NCBI GenBank assembly: GCA_035316025.1
Contig: DATFXL010000046.1
Location: 1-41,368 of the forward strand
DNA length: 41,368 nt
DNA from: JALZAA01 sp035316025
GTDB taxonomy: Bacteria > Actinomycetota > Acidimicrobiia > IMCC26256 > JACDBD01
Direction of reading: 5' to 3'
Part shown: in pieces, positions 6,615-14,545 of the stretch
Layout: every line of letters begins with the position of its first letter
Numbering within the stretch: position 1 is the stretch's first letter
Program-made: the position numbers and the translations under genes
The notes under the pieces: model-generated
Database searches by the model: none
Seen by the model: only the letters and a program-made list of their open reading frames with translations
Told to the model about the DNA's origin: nothing

Positions 6615-8006
6615 ATGACGCAGCTCTTCTCGCCAACGCCGATCGCGCCGGTGACGACGCTGCGGAGCGACGCGGTGTCCGCTGCCCTGTCCGACCTCCA
6701 CGGACGAACCGTGAGCTGGTTCCGTCTCGACGGCGGCAAGCACCGAGGGGCGATCGGAGTCGCCGAAGGCGAGGCCATGGAGCGGGCAGTGCGTCTGGGG
6801 ATCGAGCTCGGCGTCCCCGTCGTCGGCGCGATGGCGACTTCGGGCGCCGACGTGGGCGAAGGCGTGGCTTCTCTCCACGCCTGGGGGCGTGTGGCTCGCG
6901 CGCTGACGGACGCCTCAGGCGTCGTCCCCACGATGCTGGCCGTCGTCGGCCCGTGCGTATCGGGACCGGCCCTCATGCTCGGCCTCGTCGACCAGGTCGT
7001 CATGACGAGCGACGCGTTCGCCTACGTGTCCGGTCCCGACACGGTGGGCGCCTTCACCGGCGTCCTCGTCGGCCGGAGCGAGCTCGGCGGCGCGTCCGTC
7101 CATGACCTGCGCAGCGGCGTGACCACGCTCGTCGTCGACGACGACGCTGATGCACTGGCGGCCCTGGCGACGATCATCGACTACCTGCCCGACCATCATC
7201 TCGACGATCCCCCGGTGGCGCTCGTCGACGATCCCATCGACCGCGACGCCGACCGCGCCGCGACCACGATTCCTGCTCGGGCCACGGCCTCGTACGACGT
7301 ACGGGTCGTCGTCGAGGACGTCGTCGACGAGGGCAGCTTCTTCGAGCTCCGCGCTCGCCACGCGCCGAACCTCGTCACCGGGCTCGCCCGTCTCGGCGGT
7401 CGTCCGGTCGGCATCGTCGCGAACCAACCCAGCCAGCGAGCCGGGACGCTCGACATCACGTCGTCACAGAAGGGCGCACGCTTCGTCCAGTGGTGCGACG
7501 CGTTCAACGTTCCCTTGGTGACGTTCGTCGACACGACCGGCTTCGCCCCTGGCACCGATCTGGAGTGGCGGGGCATCATCCGCCATGGCGCGCAGCTCGT
7601 GCACGCGTACGCAGCGGCCACGGTGCCGCGATTGTGCGTCGTCGTCCGCAAGGCCTACGGCGGCGCGTACATCGTCATGGACTCGAAGCCTCTCGGCAGC
7701 GACTGGTACTGCGCTTGGCCCGCGACGGAGATCGCCGTCATGGGCGGAGCGCCGGCGGTGCAGATCCTCCACCGCAAGCGTCTCGCTGCCATCGCCGACG
7801 AGGACGAGCGGCGTGCCGAGCAGGTCGCACTCGAGCAGGAGTACGGCGCGCAGTTCTCCAGCCCCTTCCCCGCCGCCGAGCGCGGCTACGTGGACGCGGT
7901 GATCCCGCCCGCCGACACTCGCCGCGAGCTCGCAGCCGCGCTGGCGCGCGTGGCGACGAAGCAGGACCGCACCCCCTCTCGGCGCCACGCGAACACGCCG
8001 CTCTGA
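6615..8006 (+). CDS. accD: Acyl-CoA carboxylase carboxyltransferase (beta) subunit
   Basis: 463 residues with two crotonase-like carboxyltransferase halves (roughly 10-225 and 235-455). The family transfers CO2 from carboxybiotin to acetyl- or propionyl-CoA. The second half is very close to propionyl/acyl-CoA carboxylase beta subunits: FVDTTGFAPGTDLEWRG, GIIRHGAQLVHAYA, RKAYGGAYIVMDSK. The first half is recognisable in SGADVGEGVASLHAW and SGVVPTMLAVVGPC. There the usual CAGGA oxyanion segment reads CVSGPA, and the N-terminus is some tens of residues shorter than the usual roughly 510-520 residue proteins. ATG 6615 follows fabF after 52 bases that include a weak 5-bp hairpin. No biotin carboxylase and no biotinylatable carrier is in the window, so the partner subunit must be encoded elsewhere. 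The accD symbol is by position; accD4/accD5-type naming could apply. Confidence 0.85.
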   Translation: MTQLFSPTPIAPVTTLRSDAVSAALSDLHGRTVSWFRLDGGKHRGAIGVAEGEAMERAVRLGIELGVPVVGAMATSGADVGEGVASLHAWGRVARALTDASGVVPTMLAVVGPCVSGPALMLGLVDQVVMTSDAFAYVSGPDTVGAFTGVLVGRSELGGASVHDLRSGVTTLVVDDDADALAALATIIDYLPDHHLDDPPVALVDDPIDRDADRAATTIPARATASYDVRVVVEDVVDEGSFFELRARHAPNLVTGLARLGGRPVGIVANQPSQRAGTLDITSSQKGARFVQWCDAFNVPLVTFVDTTGFAPGTDLEWRGIIRHGAQLVHAYAAATVPRLCVVVRKAYGGAYIVMDSKPLGSDWYCAWPATEIAVMGGAPAVQILHRKRLAAIADEDERRAEQVALEQEYGAQFSSPFPAAERGYVDAVIPPADTRRELAAALARVATKQDRTPSRRHANTPL

Positions 8007-8022
8007 GGGAGAATCACGCCTC

Positions 8023-8778
8023 ATGCTGCTCGAAGGCCGGCGAATCCTCGTCACCGGGGTCCTGAACGACTCCTCGATCGCGTTCGGAACCGCCAAGCTC
8101 GCCCAAGAGCATGGCGCCGAGGTCGTGCTCACGTCCTTCGGGCGGGTGATGAGTCTGACCCAACGGGCTACCAAGCGCCTCCCATCACCGCCCGAGGTGG
8201 TCGATCTCGACGTCACCAGCACCGAGGATCTCGACGCGCTCGCCGAGCGCGTCGGCGGCCGGCTCGACGGGTTGGTGCACGCGATCGGCTTCGCGCCGGA
8301 GTCGTGCCTGGGCGGTGGCTTCCTCACCGCGCCGTGGGAGGACGTCGCCGTCGCGCTGCAGGTGTCGGCGTACTCATTGAAGGCGCTGGCCGTCGCCGCG
8401 CTCCCGCTCATGGACGACGGCGGATCGATCGTGGGCCTCGATTTCGACAACACGAAGGCGTGGCCCGTCTACGACTGGATGGGCGTCGCCAAGAGCGCTT
8501 TCGAGTCGACCGCCCGTTACCTGGCGCGCGACTTGGGCCCGAAGGGCATCCGGGTCAACCTCGTCTGCGCCGGCCCCATTCGCACGATCGCGGCACGCAG
8601 CATTCCGGGTTTCGAGCAGTTCGAGTCGGTGTGGGACGAGCGCGCGCCCCTCGGCTGGAACATCAAGGACACCGAGCCCGTCGCCAAGGCGTGCGTCGCA
8701 CTCCTGTCGGACCTGTTCCCGGCGACGACCGGCGAGATGCTGCACGTCGACGGAGGGTTTCACGCCATCGGCGCGTAG
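8023..8778 (+). CDS. fabI: Enoyl-[ACP] reductase FabI/InhA type
   Basis: 251 residues, a divergent short-chain dehydrogenase that reduces enoyl-ACP with NADH, the last step of the elongation cycle. It opens with LLEGRRILVTGVLNDSSIAF, the atypical cofactor motif of this family. The catalytic Tyr150-x6-Lys157 is in YDWMGVAKSAFES. That segment and the following GPKGIRVNLVCAGPIRTIA are closer to mycobacterial InhA than to E. coli FabI, judging from memory of both. GAGGGAG lies upstream of ATG 8023. It is the last gene of the rightward operon and converges on a peroxiredoxin gene. Confidence 0.93.
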   Translation: MLLEGRRILVTGVLNDSSIAFGTAKLAQEHGAEVVLTSFGRVMSLTQRATKRLPSPPEVVDLDVTSTEDLDALAERVGGRLDGLVHAIGFAPESCLGGGFLTAPWEDVAVALQVSAYSLKALAVAALPLMDDGGSIVGLDFDNTKAWPVYDWMGVAKSAFESTARYLARDLGPKGIRVNLVCAGPIRTIAARSIPGFEQFESVWDERAPLGWNIKDTEPVAKACVALLSDLFPATTGEMLHVDGGFHAIGA

Positions 8779-8819
8779 CCGGCAAGCCGATCAGGCGATG
8801 CTGGTCCTGAACGCGCCCT

Positions 8820-8836
8820 GACGGGTGTCACCCGTC
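8820..8836. terminator. Palindrome between convergent fabI and bcp
   Basis: GACGGGTG-T-CACCCGTC is a perfect 8-1-8 inverted repeat. It begins 42 bases after the fabI stop and contains the stop codon of the oppositely oriented peroxiredoxin gene. There is no T-tract. A bidirectional hairpin terminator is the simplest reading. Confidence 0.55.
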
Positions 8837-9292
8837 GAGCGCGGTAGTCACCTTCGGCACGGTCGCCTTCGGGCTGACCTTGTAGAACACGTCGGCGATC
8901 TTGCCCCTCTCGTCGACGACGAACGCGGAGCGGATGATGCCCATGAAGCTCCGGCCGTACAGCGTCTTCTTGCCCCATGTGCCCCACGCCTGCGCGACCT
9001 TGTGGTTCTCGTCGGCCAGGAGCGGGAAGCCGAGCCCGTACTTCTCGTCGAACTTCTTCTGCTTCTCGGGGGGGTCGGGGCTGATGCCGACGACCTTGGC
9101 CTTGAGCTTCTTCAGGTCCGGCTCGGCGTCGCGGATCGCGCACGACTGAGTGGTGCAACCGGGCGTGTCGGCCTTCGGGTAGAAGTAGACGACGAGCTTC
9201 TTGCCCCGGAAGTCCTTGAGCTTGATCTTCTTCCCCCGCTGATCGACGAGCGTGAAGTCGGGGGCGGCGTCGCCAGGCTTCAGCTTCGGCAT
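8828..9292 (-). CDS. bcp: Bcp-type peroxiredoxin (thioredoxin-dependent thiol peroxidase)
   Basis: 154 residues, the usual Bcp/PrxQ length. It reduces hydrogen peroxide and organic hydroperoxides. The peroxidatic Cys is about residue 46 in ADTPGCTTQSC, and the resolving Cys five residues later (51) makes it an atypical two-cysteine Bcp. FYPKADTPGC and the C-terminal FVVDERGKIADVF are typical. ATG 9292 was chosen over the ATG five codons upstream because AAGGAG lies about 8 bases before it and the family starts with this segment. It diverges from the MFS gene across a 50-base gap. Confidence 0.92.
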   Translation of the reverse strand: MPKLKPGDAAPDFTLVDQRGKKIKLKDFRGKKLVVYFYPKADTPGCTTQSCAIRDAEPDLKKLKAKVVGISPDPPEKQKKFDEKYGLGFPLLADENHKVAQAWGTWGKKTLYGRSFMGIIRSAFVVDERGKIADVFYKVSPKATVPKVTTALDG

Positions 9293-9329
9293 GGGCGCTC
9301 CTTGCAACGGTGATCAAAGGCGAAAGCCG

Positions 9330-9335
9330 TAGCAT
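9330..9335 (+). promoter_or_regulatory. -10 element TAGCAT before the MFS gene
   Basis: TAGCAT ends 7 bases before the GTG at 9343, so the transcript would begin at or one base before the start codon. TAGCATGC also contains the palindrome GCATGC in the middle of the bcp-MFS divergent gap. Confidence 0.5.
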
Positions 9336-9342
9336 GCCGCAC

Positions 9343-10917
9343 GTGCGCGGACCTGTGCGCCTCACCGTCGAGGCGCCGCCGACCGCGGTCGAGGAGGTCG
9401 TGCGGCGAACGCTCGGGCTCCGGCGCGGGTCCGACGGCTCGCTGACGGGACCGCTGCCCGACTGGGCCGATCCGAACGCCCGCGTGCGCGTGGTGATCGA
9501 GCCCGAGGACACGGATCGAGCGCAGATCAGCCTCAACGTCGAGGACGAGCCCCACGTCCCGTACTTCCAGTGGTTCTTCGGCCCCATCCTCCGCCGCGGC
9601 GAGCACCGGACGCTTCAGCACCGGGCCGCGCTCGTGGCCGCCGAGGCGGAGGGGCGACCGCCGCCGCCACCTCCGAAGCGGTCGCCCCTGCTGCCGCCGG
9701 TGCCCTTCCCCGCCCGCGCCACCGCGTTGCTGGCCACGGTGGCGGCGATCGCCGCGCTGGCCAACTTCGGCGGCGCCTTGTTCGGTCAGACCGCCGACTC
9801 GGTGACCAACACGTTCGGTGCGTCCAACCGCGGCCTTGGCCTGGCGCTGGCCGTCTCGCGGGGTGGCGTGCTCGTATCGCTCGTCGCGACCGCGCTCTCC
9901 GATCGGCAGGGACGGCGCCGGCTCCTCCTGATCTGCTTCGCGGGCGTAGGCATCACGAACGCGATCTCGGCGATCGCGCCGGGATTCGTCGTCTTCACCG
10001 GCGCCCAGGTGCTCACTCGGGCGTTCGTGAACTCCACGCTCGTGGTCTCCGGCATCGCCGCAGTCGAGGAGGCGCCCGAGGGAGCCCGCGCGTACGCACT
10101 GTCCATGCTCGCCCTGGCGTACGGCGCTGGCTTCGCGATCGCGGTGGTCCTGCTCCCGATCTCCGACATCGCACCGCAGTCGTGGCGCATCGTGTTCGCG
10201 ATCAGTGCGCTATCCGTATTGCTGCTGCCGCGTCTGGCACGGAACCTCCAGGAGACCAACCGATACGCCGACCTCGCGAGACGGACGCAACAACGCGGCC
10301 AGCTGCGCGAGGTCTTCGCAAAGGCATACGGCTTTCGGTTTGGCTTACTCGCGCTCGCTGCGTTTCTCACGAACTTCTTCAGCGCCCCGTCCTCGCAGCT
10401 CATGAACAGGTTCCTCACCGACGAGCACGGCTTTTCCAACACACTGATTGCCGTGTTCCGAGGTGTGACAGGCGGCCTGCCCGGCTTGATCGGCATCGTG
10501 GTCGCCGCCCGTCTCGCCGAGACGCGCGGACGTCGCCCCGTCGCCATCTTTGCGCTCGCCGCGGCGAGCCTGCTGCAAATGGCCTTCTTCCTCGGCGGCG
10601 GTGTCGTCCTCTGGGTCACGGCGACATTCGCGATCATCGCCGCCAGCTGTGCCGCGATCGTCCTGGTCGCCTTCGACACCGAACTGTTCCCCACGGAGGT
10701 GCGCGGGACGTCGAACGCGCTCCTGCTCGTGTGCGGGGTCGCCGGCTCCGCCGCCGGGCTCCTCGTCGCCACAAATCTCGACGACGTCCTCGGCGGACTG
10801 GGACCCGCCATCGCCGTCTGCGGTTTCGCACCCTTACTTGCGGCGGTCTTCGTGCTGCCCTGGTTGCCGGAACCGGCCGATCGCACGCTCGACGAGGTCA
10901 GCCCGTCGGAGGTATGA
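9343..10917 (+). CDS. MFS transporter with an N-terminal SRPBCC-like extension
   Basis: 524 residues from GTG 9343. Residues from about 125 onward form a major facilitator transporter with about 12 hydrophobic segments and the loop ALSDRQGRRRLLL, which matches the DRxGRR signature between helices 2 and 3. The substrate is unknown. The first 100 residues are a soluble domain (VRLTVEAPPTAVEEVV near the start, then FQWFFGPILRRGEH) resembling the start of START/SRPBCC ligand-binding proteins. It joins the first helix through a proline run (GRPPPPPPKR). GTG 9343 is favoured over codon 9310 because TAGCAT lies 7 bases upstream, fitting leaderless initiation. The next gene follows after 6 bases. Confidence 0.82.
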   Translation: MRGPVRLTVEAPPTAVEEVVRRTLGLRRGSDGSLTGPLPDWADPNARVRVVIEPEDTDRAQISLNVEDEPHVPYFQWFFGPILRRGEHRTLQHRAALVAAEAEGRPPPPPPKRSPLLPPVPFPARATALLATVAAIAALANFGGALFGQTADSVTNTFGASNRGLGLALAVSRGGVLVSLVATALSDRQGRRRLLLICFAGVGITNAISAIAPGFVVFTGAQVLTRAFVNSTLVVSGIAAVEEAPEGARAYALSMLALAYGAGFAIAVVLLPISDIAPQSWRIVFAISALSVLLLPRLARNLQETNRYADLARRTQQRGQLREVFAKAYGFRFGLLALAAFLTNFFSAPSSQLMNRFLTDEHGFSNTLIAVFRGVTGGLPGLIGIVVAARLAETRGRRPVAIFALAAASLLQMAFFLGGGVVLWVTATFAIIAASCAAIVLVAFDTELFPTEVRGTSNALLLVCGVAGSAAGLLVATNLDDVLGGLGPAIAVCGFAPLLAAVFVLPWLPEPADRTLDEVSPSEV

Positions 10918-10923
10918 AGCCCG

Positions 10924-11748
10924 ATGCCCGACGACCCGTTGGCCGGCTTCGAATGCTTCGAATACACGCAGGACGGCGTCACGCGGCCGGTGTTCCGCGA
11001 CGGCGTCGGCCCGGGCGTGATCGTGATCCACGAGGTCCCCGGCCTCCATCCCGAGGCGATCGCGTTCGGGCGTCGCGTCGTCGACGCCGGGTTCACCGTC
11101 TACATGCCGTCACTCTTCGGGACGCCCGGGAAGCCGTTCGGGTGGGGTTACACCCTGCGGGCGTTCCCCCAGGTCTGCATCGCCCGCGAGTTCACGACCA
11201 TGGCGACGGACCGCACGAGCCCGATCACGACGTGGCTGCGAGCACTGGCGGCCACCGCCCACGACGACTGCGGCGGCCCGGGCGTCGGCGCGGTCGGCAT
11301 GTGCTTCACCGGCGGGTTCGCACTCGGGATGATGGTCGATGACAGGATGCTCGCGCCGGTGCTCAGTCAACCGTCGCTGCCGTTCCCGGTCGGGAAGCGC
11401 CGCAGGTCCTCCGTCGGCATCAGCGACAACGACCTTGCGCGTGTGAAGGAGCGCGCCGCTCGAGGCGCCTGTGTGCTCGGTCTGCGGTTCACGGCCGATC
11501 CCGCCGTACCGCCGGCGCGCTTCGAGACCCTGCGCCGCGAGCTCGGCGACGCGTTCATCGCCGTCGAGATCGACTCGTCTCGCGGCAACCCCGACGCGAT
11601 CCCGAGGTGGGCTCACTCGGTTCTCACGCTCGACCTCGTCGACGACCCCGGTCATCCGACACGCGCCGCGCTCGAACAGGTCCTCGATTTCCTGCGCGGG
11701 CGGCTGCTCGCCGGATCGGCGGACACAGGACAGGCGGGTCACCGATGA
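10924..11748 (+). CDS. Dienelactone hydrolase family protein
   Basis: 274 residues, alpha/beta hydrolase fold. The central motif VGMCFTGGFAL places a Cys nucleophile about residue 127, as in dienelactone hydrolases, and VIVIHEVPGLHPE is the typical early strand-loop. The family hydrolyses lactones and small esters; the substrate here is unknown. ATG 10924 follows the MFS stop by 6 bases, with GGAGGT at the end of the transporter gene. A transporter-hydrolase pair could handle an imported carboxylate or lactone (inference). The C-terminal half is less conserved than in typical members, and a second paralogue lies at 13823-14545. Confidence 0.82.
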   Translation: MPDDPLAGFECFEYTQDGVTRPVFRDGVGPGVIVIHEVPGLHPEAIAFGRRVVDAGFTVYMPSLFGTPGKPFGWGYTLRAFPQVCIAREFTTMATDRTSPITTWLRALAATAHDDCGGPGVGAVGMCFTGGFALGMMVDDRMLAPVLSQPSLPFPVGKRRRSSVGISDNDLARVKERAARGACVLGLRFTADPAVPPARFETLRRELGDAFIAVEIDSSRGNPDAIPRWAHSVLTLDLVDDPGHPTRAALEQVLDFLRGRLLAGSADTGQAGHR

Positions 11749-11777
11749 GATCGGACCGTCACGGGAGTCATACCGGA

Positions 11778-12188
11778 ATGATGCTGCTGCGAGAGAGCTC
11801 CGAAGTCGCGGCGCGGCTCCCGTGTCACGATCTCGAACGGGCGCGGGCCTTCTACGCCGAGAAGCTCGGCCTCGAGCCGATCGAAGAACGGCCCGGCGGC
11901 CTCCGGTACCAGTGCGGGACCACCTTCTTCGGGCTGTTCCAGTCGACCGGCCGGCCGTCGGGAGAGCACACCCAGATGGGGTTCGAGGTCGACGACGTCG
12001 ACTCGATCGTCGCCGAGCTCCGGCGCCGGGGCGTCGAGTTCGAGGAGGTCGACGCGCCCGGGCTCAGGACCGTGAACGGCATTGCCGACATCGAGGGGAA
12101 CTACCCGTCCAAAGGCACCGCTGACCGGGCGGCCTGGTTTCGCGACAGCGAAGGGAACCTCCTCGGCATCGGCCAGGCCGTTCGCTGA
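11778..12188 (+). CDS. VOC (glyoxalase/bleomycin-resistance fold) protein
   Basis: 136 residues from ATG 11778, or 147 from ATG 11745, which overlaps the previous stop as ATGA. It shows the two beta-alpha-beta-beta-beta modules of the VOC superfamily: RLPCHDLERARAFYAEKLGL at the start and WFRDSEGNLLGIGQ at the end. The latter holds the Glu of the usual metal-binding position. Function (dioxygenase, isomerase, binding protein) cannot be assigned. ATG 11778 puts the family core close to the N-terminus, but the coupled upstream start is equally possible. The stop lies inside a palindrome shared with the convergent anti-sigma gene. Confidence 0.8.
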   Translation: MMLLRESSEVAARLPCHDLERARAFYAEKLGLEPIEERPGGLRYQCGTTFFGLFQSTGRPSGEHTQMGFEVDDVDSIVAELRRRGVEFEEVDAPGLRTVNGIADIEGNYPSKGTADRAAWFRDSEGNLLGIGQAVR

Positions 12189-12198
12189 ACGGTTCAGC
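12184..12198. terminator. Palindrome containing both stop codons of convergent genes
   Basis: GCTGAA-CGG-TTCAGC is a perfect 6-3-6 inverted repeat. Its left arm holds the TGA of the VOC gene (12186-12188) and its right arm holds the complement of the anti-sigma TGA (12194-12196). It is a compact element likely serving both transcripts. Confidence 0.5.
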
Positions 12199-12856
12199 TC
12201 GCCGGCGTGATCCTCGCCTCGCACGCGACACCGCCGGCGGCGTCGACGAGCACGATCGATCCGGTCCCCGAGTTCGGCAAGCTCGCGACGCCGCCCCACC
12301 ATCCGCGACCATCGTGGATGCCGACGTCGCCGAGATACTTGTCGGTCGACCCCGTCCGGAACTCGATGCGATAGTTGCCCGACGGCACCCAGTAGTTGAC
12401 GTTCACGATGACGGCCGACGGCTTGCCGTTGGAGACGAACACATTCCCGACCTCGAGGCCGTTCGCGCCCGTCATGCGCGCCGCGCCCACGTGACTCGCC
12501 GCGCTCATCACCTGGTTCGAGTCCTCAACGCTCTCGACGACCCGCACGCCGACGATGCTCACGATCGCAGCCGCCGCGGCCGCCACGGCAACAGCCCCGG
12601 CGACGAGGCGGCGATTCCGGCGCCGCGGCGCCTTCATGGCGGCGAGCACGCGCTCCTCGAACCCGGCCGGCGGCTCCACTTCTTCGGCAAGGAGAGGGAG
12701 GGCGTCGGCCGCTTCGGCGAGGTCGCCGACGAGAACGCGGCAGGGCCCACACTCGCTCGTGTGCTCGAGCGCTGCCGCGCGCTCGGGACCGCCGATGATT
12801 CCGAGGGCCAGCTCGGGCGCCAGCTCTCGCACTTCCGTGCACGTCGATCCGCTCAT
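12194..12856 (-). CDS. Zinc-binding anti-sigma factor (single-pass membrane)
   Basis: 220 residues. The cytoplasmic N-terminal part has the HxxxCxxC zinc anti-sigma motif (LEHTSECGPCRVLV, about residues 30-43). A transmembrane helix follows at about 83-105 (LVAGAVAVAAAAAAIVSIVG). The outer domain of about 110 residues is beta-rich and ends in a conserved-looking VACEARITPAS. Such proteins hold an ECF sigma factor inactive until an external signal triggers release or proteolysis. It starts 10 bases after the sigma gene on the same strand, the usual arrangement. The outer domain resembles that of RskA-type anti-sigma factors, at low confidence. Confidence 0.88.
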   Translation of the reverse strand: MSGSTCTEVRELAPELALGIIGGPERAAALEHTSECGPCRVLVGDLAEAADALPLLAEEVEPPAGFEERVLAAMKAPRRRNRRLVAGAVAVAAAAAAIVSIVGVRVVESVEDSNQVMSAASHVGAARMTGANGLEVGNVFVSNGKPSAVIVNVNYWVPSGNYRIEFRTGSTDKYLGDVGIHDGRGWWGGVASLPNSGTGSIVLVDAAGGVACEARITPAS

Positions 12857-12866
12857 CGCCGTGCCG

Positions 12867-13424
12867 TCACTCGGTGCGCTCCTCGGTGAGCGCCGACCGC
12901 AGCCGCAACAGCGCGGTTCGGATACGCGTCTTGGCCGTGCCGAGGGGGATGTCCTCGGCTTCGCTCACCTCGCGCGCCGTGTGCCCCAGGAGACCCGCCA
13001 TCACGAGCGCGCGCCGCTGCTCGACCGGCAGCTGGGTCAACGCCGCGCAGAGCCGGTCGGCGTCGTCGCGGAGCGCCGCCAGCTCGTCGGGCAACGGTCC
13101 CCCGGCGCTCAGATTCAGGGCGAGGATCGAATCGGGATCCACGACCGCCGGCCGTCTGACCCGTACGGCGTCGATCGCGAGGTTCCGGGTGATGGTGAGC
13201 AGCCACGTCGCCACCGTGCCCCGACGGGGGTCGTAGGCGCCGGCGTGGCGCCAGGCCCGCACGAAGGCCTCCTGCGCGACATCCTCCGCGGCGCGGGCGT
13301 CCCCGACGATCGTCACGGCCAAGCCGAAGACGCGGCGTTGGAAGCGCTGGACGAAGGCTGTGGCCGCGTCGGAGTCTCCGGTCGCCAGGCCTGCGAGCAG
13401 CGCATCGTCGGAGACAGCCCACAT
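12867..13424 (-). CDS. ECF RNA polymerase sigma factor
   Basis: 185 residues. Region 2 spans about residues 20-90 (AEDVAQEAFVRAWRHAGAYD, then TWLLTITRNLAIDAVR). Region 4 spans about 115-180 (LPVEQRRALVMAGLLGHTAR, then IPLGTAKTRIRTALLRLR). There is no region 1 or 3, as in group 4 sigma factors. It recruits RNA polymerase to stress or envelope promoters and is paired with the membrane anti-sigma factor immediately downstream. ATG 13424 has a weak GGAG-type ribosome site. A possible promoter TACGGT lies about 50 bases upstream; I see no clear autoregulatory GGAAC element. Confidence 0.92.
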   Translation of the reverse strand: MWAVSDDALLAGLATGDSDAATAFVQRFQRRVFGLAVTIVGDARAAEDVAQEAFVRAWRHAGAYDPRRGTVATWLLTITRNLAIDAVRVRRPAVVDPDSILALNLSAGGPLPDELAALRDDADRLCAALTQLPVEQRRALVMAGLLGHTAREVSEAEDIPLGTAKTRIRTALLRLRSALTEERTE

Positions 13425-13502
13425 CGTGATTACGCTCCAGCGCCCCGGTGGGATTGGGAATCGGCGCGCTTCACCGTAGCCTTGCCCCGTCCGTCATCCG
13501 AC

Positions 13503-13826
13503 CTACGTCTTGCGGAAGCCGTGCCCGAAGAAGCCGCCTCGAGGTCGGGCGTGGGCGTGGAAGTGATCGGGGATGTTCCGCATGTTGTCGTCGACGTAGT
13601 GCTCGACGGTCAGCTGCTCCGCCGCCACCCGCCCCAGGTGGTCGAGCATGTGCTCGAGGTCGGCAGTGGACGGCTCCTTCCCGTGCTTCCGCCACACGAC
13701 CATCGGGACGGCACAGATCTCGCACTCGGCGATCCAGCAGATATCGTCCTCGTGGTACCACGGTGTGATCCTCGCCGCTTCGCAGAGGTCGCACTCCGAG
13801 ATCGGGGCGTGTCCCGCGTGCGTCAT
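13503..13826 (-). CDS. HIT-like small protein with two CxxC motifs
   Basis: 107 residues from ATG 13826, which overlaps the upstream hydrolase stop as ATGA. The C-terminal DHFHAHARP matches the HxHxH histidine triad, and KHGKEPSTADLEHMLDHL fits the preceding helix of HIT proteins. The N-terminal half has two cysteine pairs (ECDLCEAAR and ECEICAVPM) that could bind zinc; many HIT proteins have only one such pair. HIT proteins are nucleotide hydrolases or transferases, so a nucleotide-binding role is possible. It is the last gene of the trpB-trpA-hydrolase run, and no link to tryptophan is evident. Confidence 0.65.
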   Translation of the reverse strand: MTHAGHAPISECDLCEAARITPWYHEDDICWIAECEICAVPMVVWRKHGKEPSTADLEHMLDHLGRVAAEQLTVEHYVDDNMRNIPDHFHAHARPRGGFFGHGFRKT

Positions 13827-14545
13827 CGCGTGCCCGCGAGGTGCGCATCGAACCACCCCAGGGTTCGGTTCCATGCGTCCTTGGCGGCGGTCTCGTCGTA
13901 CGAGTCGCGTTGATCGCAGTGGAAGCCGTGCTGCGCATCCGGATACCGGACGACCTCGGTCGGGACCGATGCGGCTCGCAGCGCCTCGCGAAGACGTTCG
14001 ACGTCCTCGACAGGTATCGACTGGTCCCGGTCACCGAACAGCCCGAGCCATGGAGTCTGAAGCTCCGCGGCCTCGCCGACCAACGGTGGGAACTGCGGGA
14101 ACCGCGCCGTCACGATCCCGCCACCGTAGAAGCCGGCCCCGGCGCCGAGCCGCCGCCTGAGCGCCACCAGGAAAGTCACCCGCCCGCCGAAGCAGAACCC
14201 GACGATGCCGATCCGCGAGTCGTCCCAGCCCGCGGCGTGCAGGTGCTCGCGTGTCGCGTCGACGTCGACCAGGATGCCGGCGTCGTCGAGGTGCTCGTAG
14301 AGCGGAAGCACCTTGGAGAAGTCACCGTACGGTGCGGTGCCGCCTCCGGCGCGGTGGAAGACGTGCGGCGCCACGGCGTGATATCCGGTGTCGGCGAAAC
14401 GGCGCGTCACGTCTTCGATGTGCGCATTCACGCCGAACGCCTCTTGGATCACGATCACCGCGCCCCGAGCCGAACCGTCGGGACGCACCTCGTACAGCAG
14501 CATGGGACCGTGGGGGGTGTCGAGTTCGATCGTCTCCGCGTTCAA
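13823..14545 (-). CDS. Dienelactone hydrolase family protein
   Basis: 240 residues. This is a classical dienelactone hydrolase: IVIQEAFGVNAHIEDVTRRF early, the nucleophile Cys about residue 118 in GIVGFCFGGRV, an Asp in FGDRDQSIP, and His in DAQHGFHCDQR. It hydrolyses lactones such as dienelactone; the true substrate is unknown. The best start is TTG 14545, with AGGGGG about 8 bases upstream. This gives a 4-base TTGA overlap with the trpA stop, and no ATG or GTG gives a better N-terminus. It is translationally coupled inside the trpB-trpA operon and followed by the HIT-like gene. Confidence 0.88.
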   Translation of the reverse strand: MNAETIELDTPHGPMLLYEVRPDGSARGAVIVIQEAFGVNAHIEDVTRRFADTGYHAVAPHVFHRAGGGTAPYGDFSKVLPLYEHLDDAGILVDVDATREHLHAAGWDDSRIGIVGFCFGGRVTFLVALRRRLGAGAGFYGGGIVTARFPQFPPLVGEAAELQTPWLGLFGDRDQSIPVEDVERLREALRAASVPTEVVRYPDAQHGFHCDQRDSYDETAAKDAWNRTLGWFDAHLAGTR

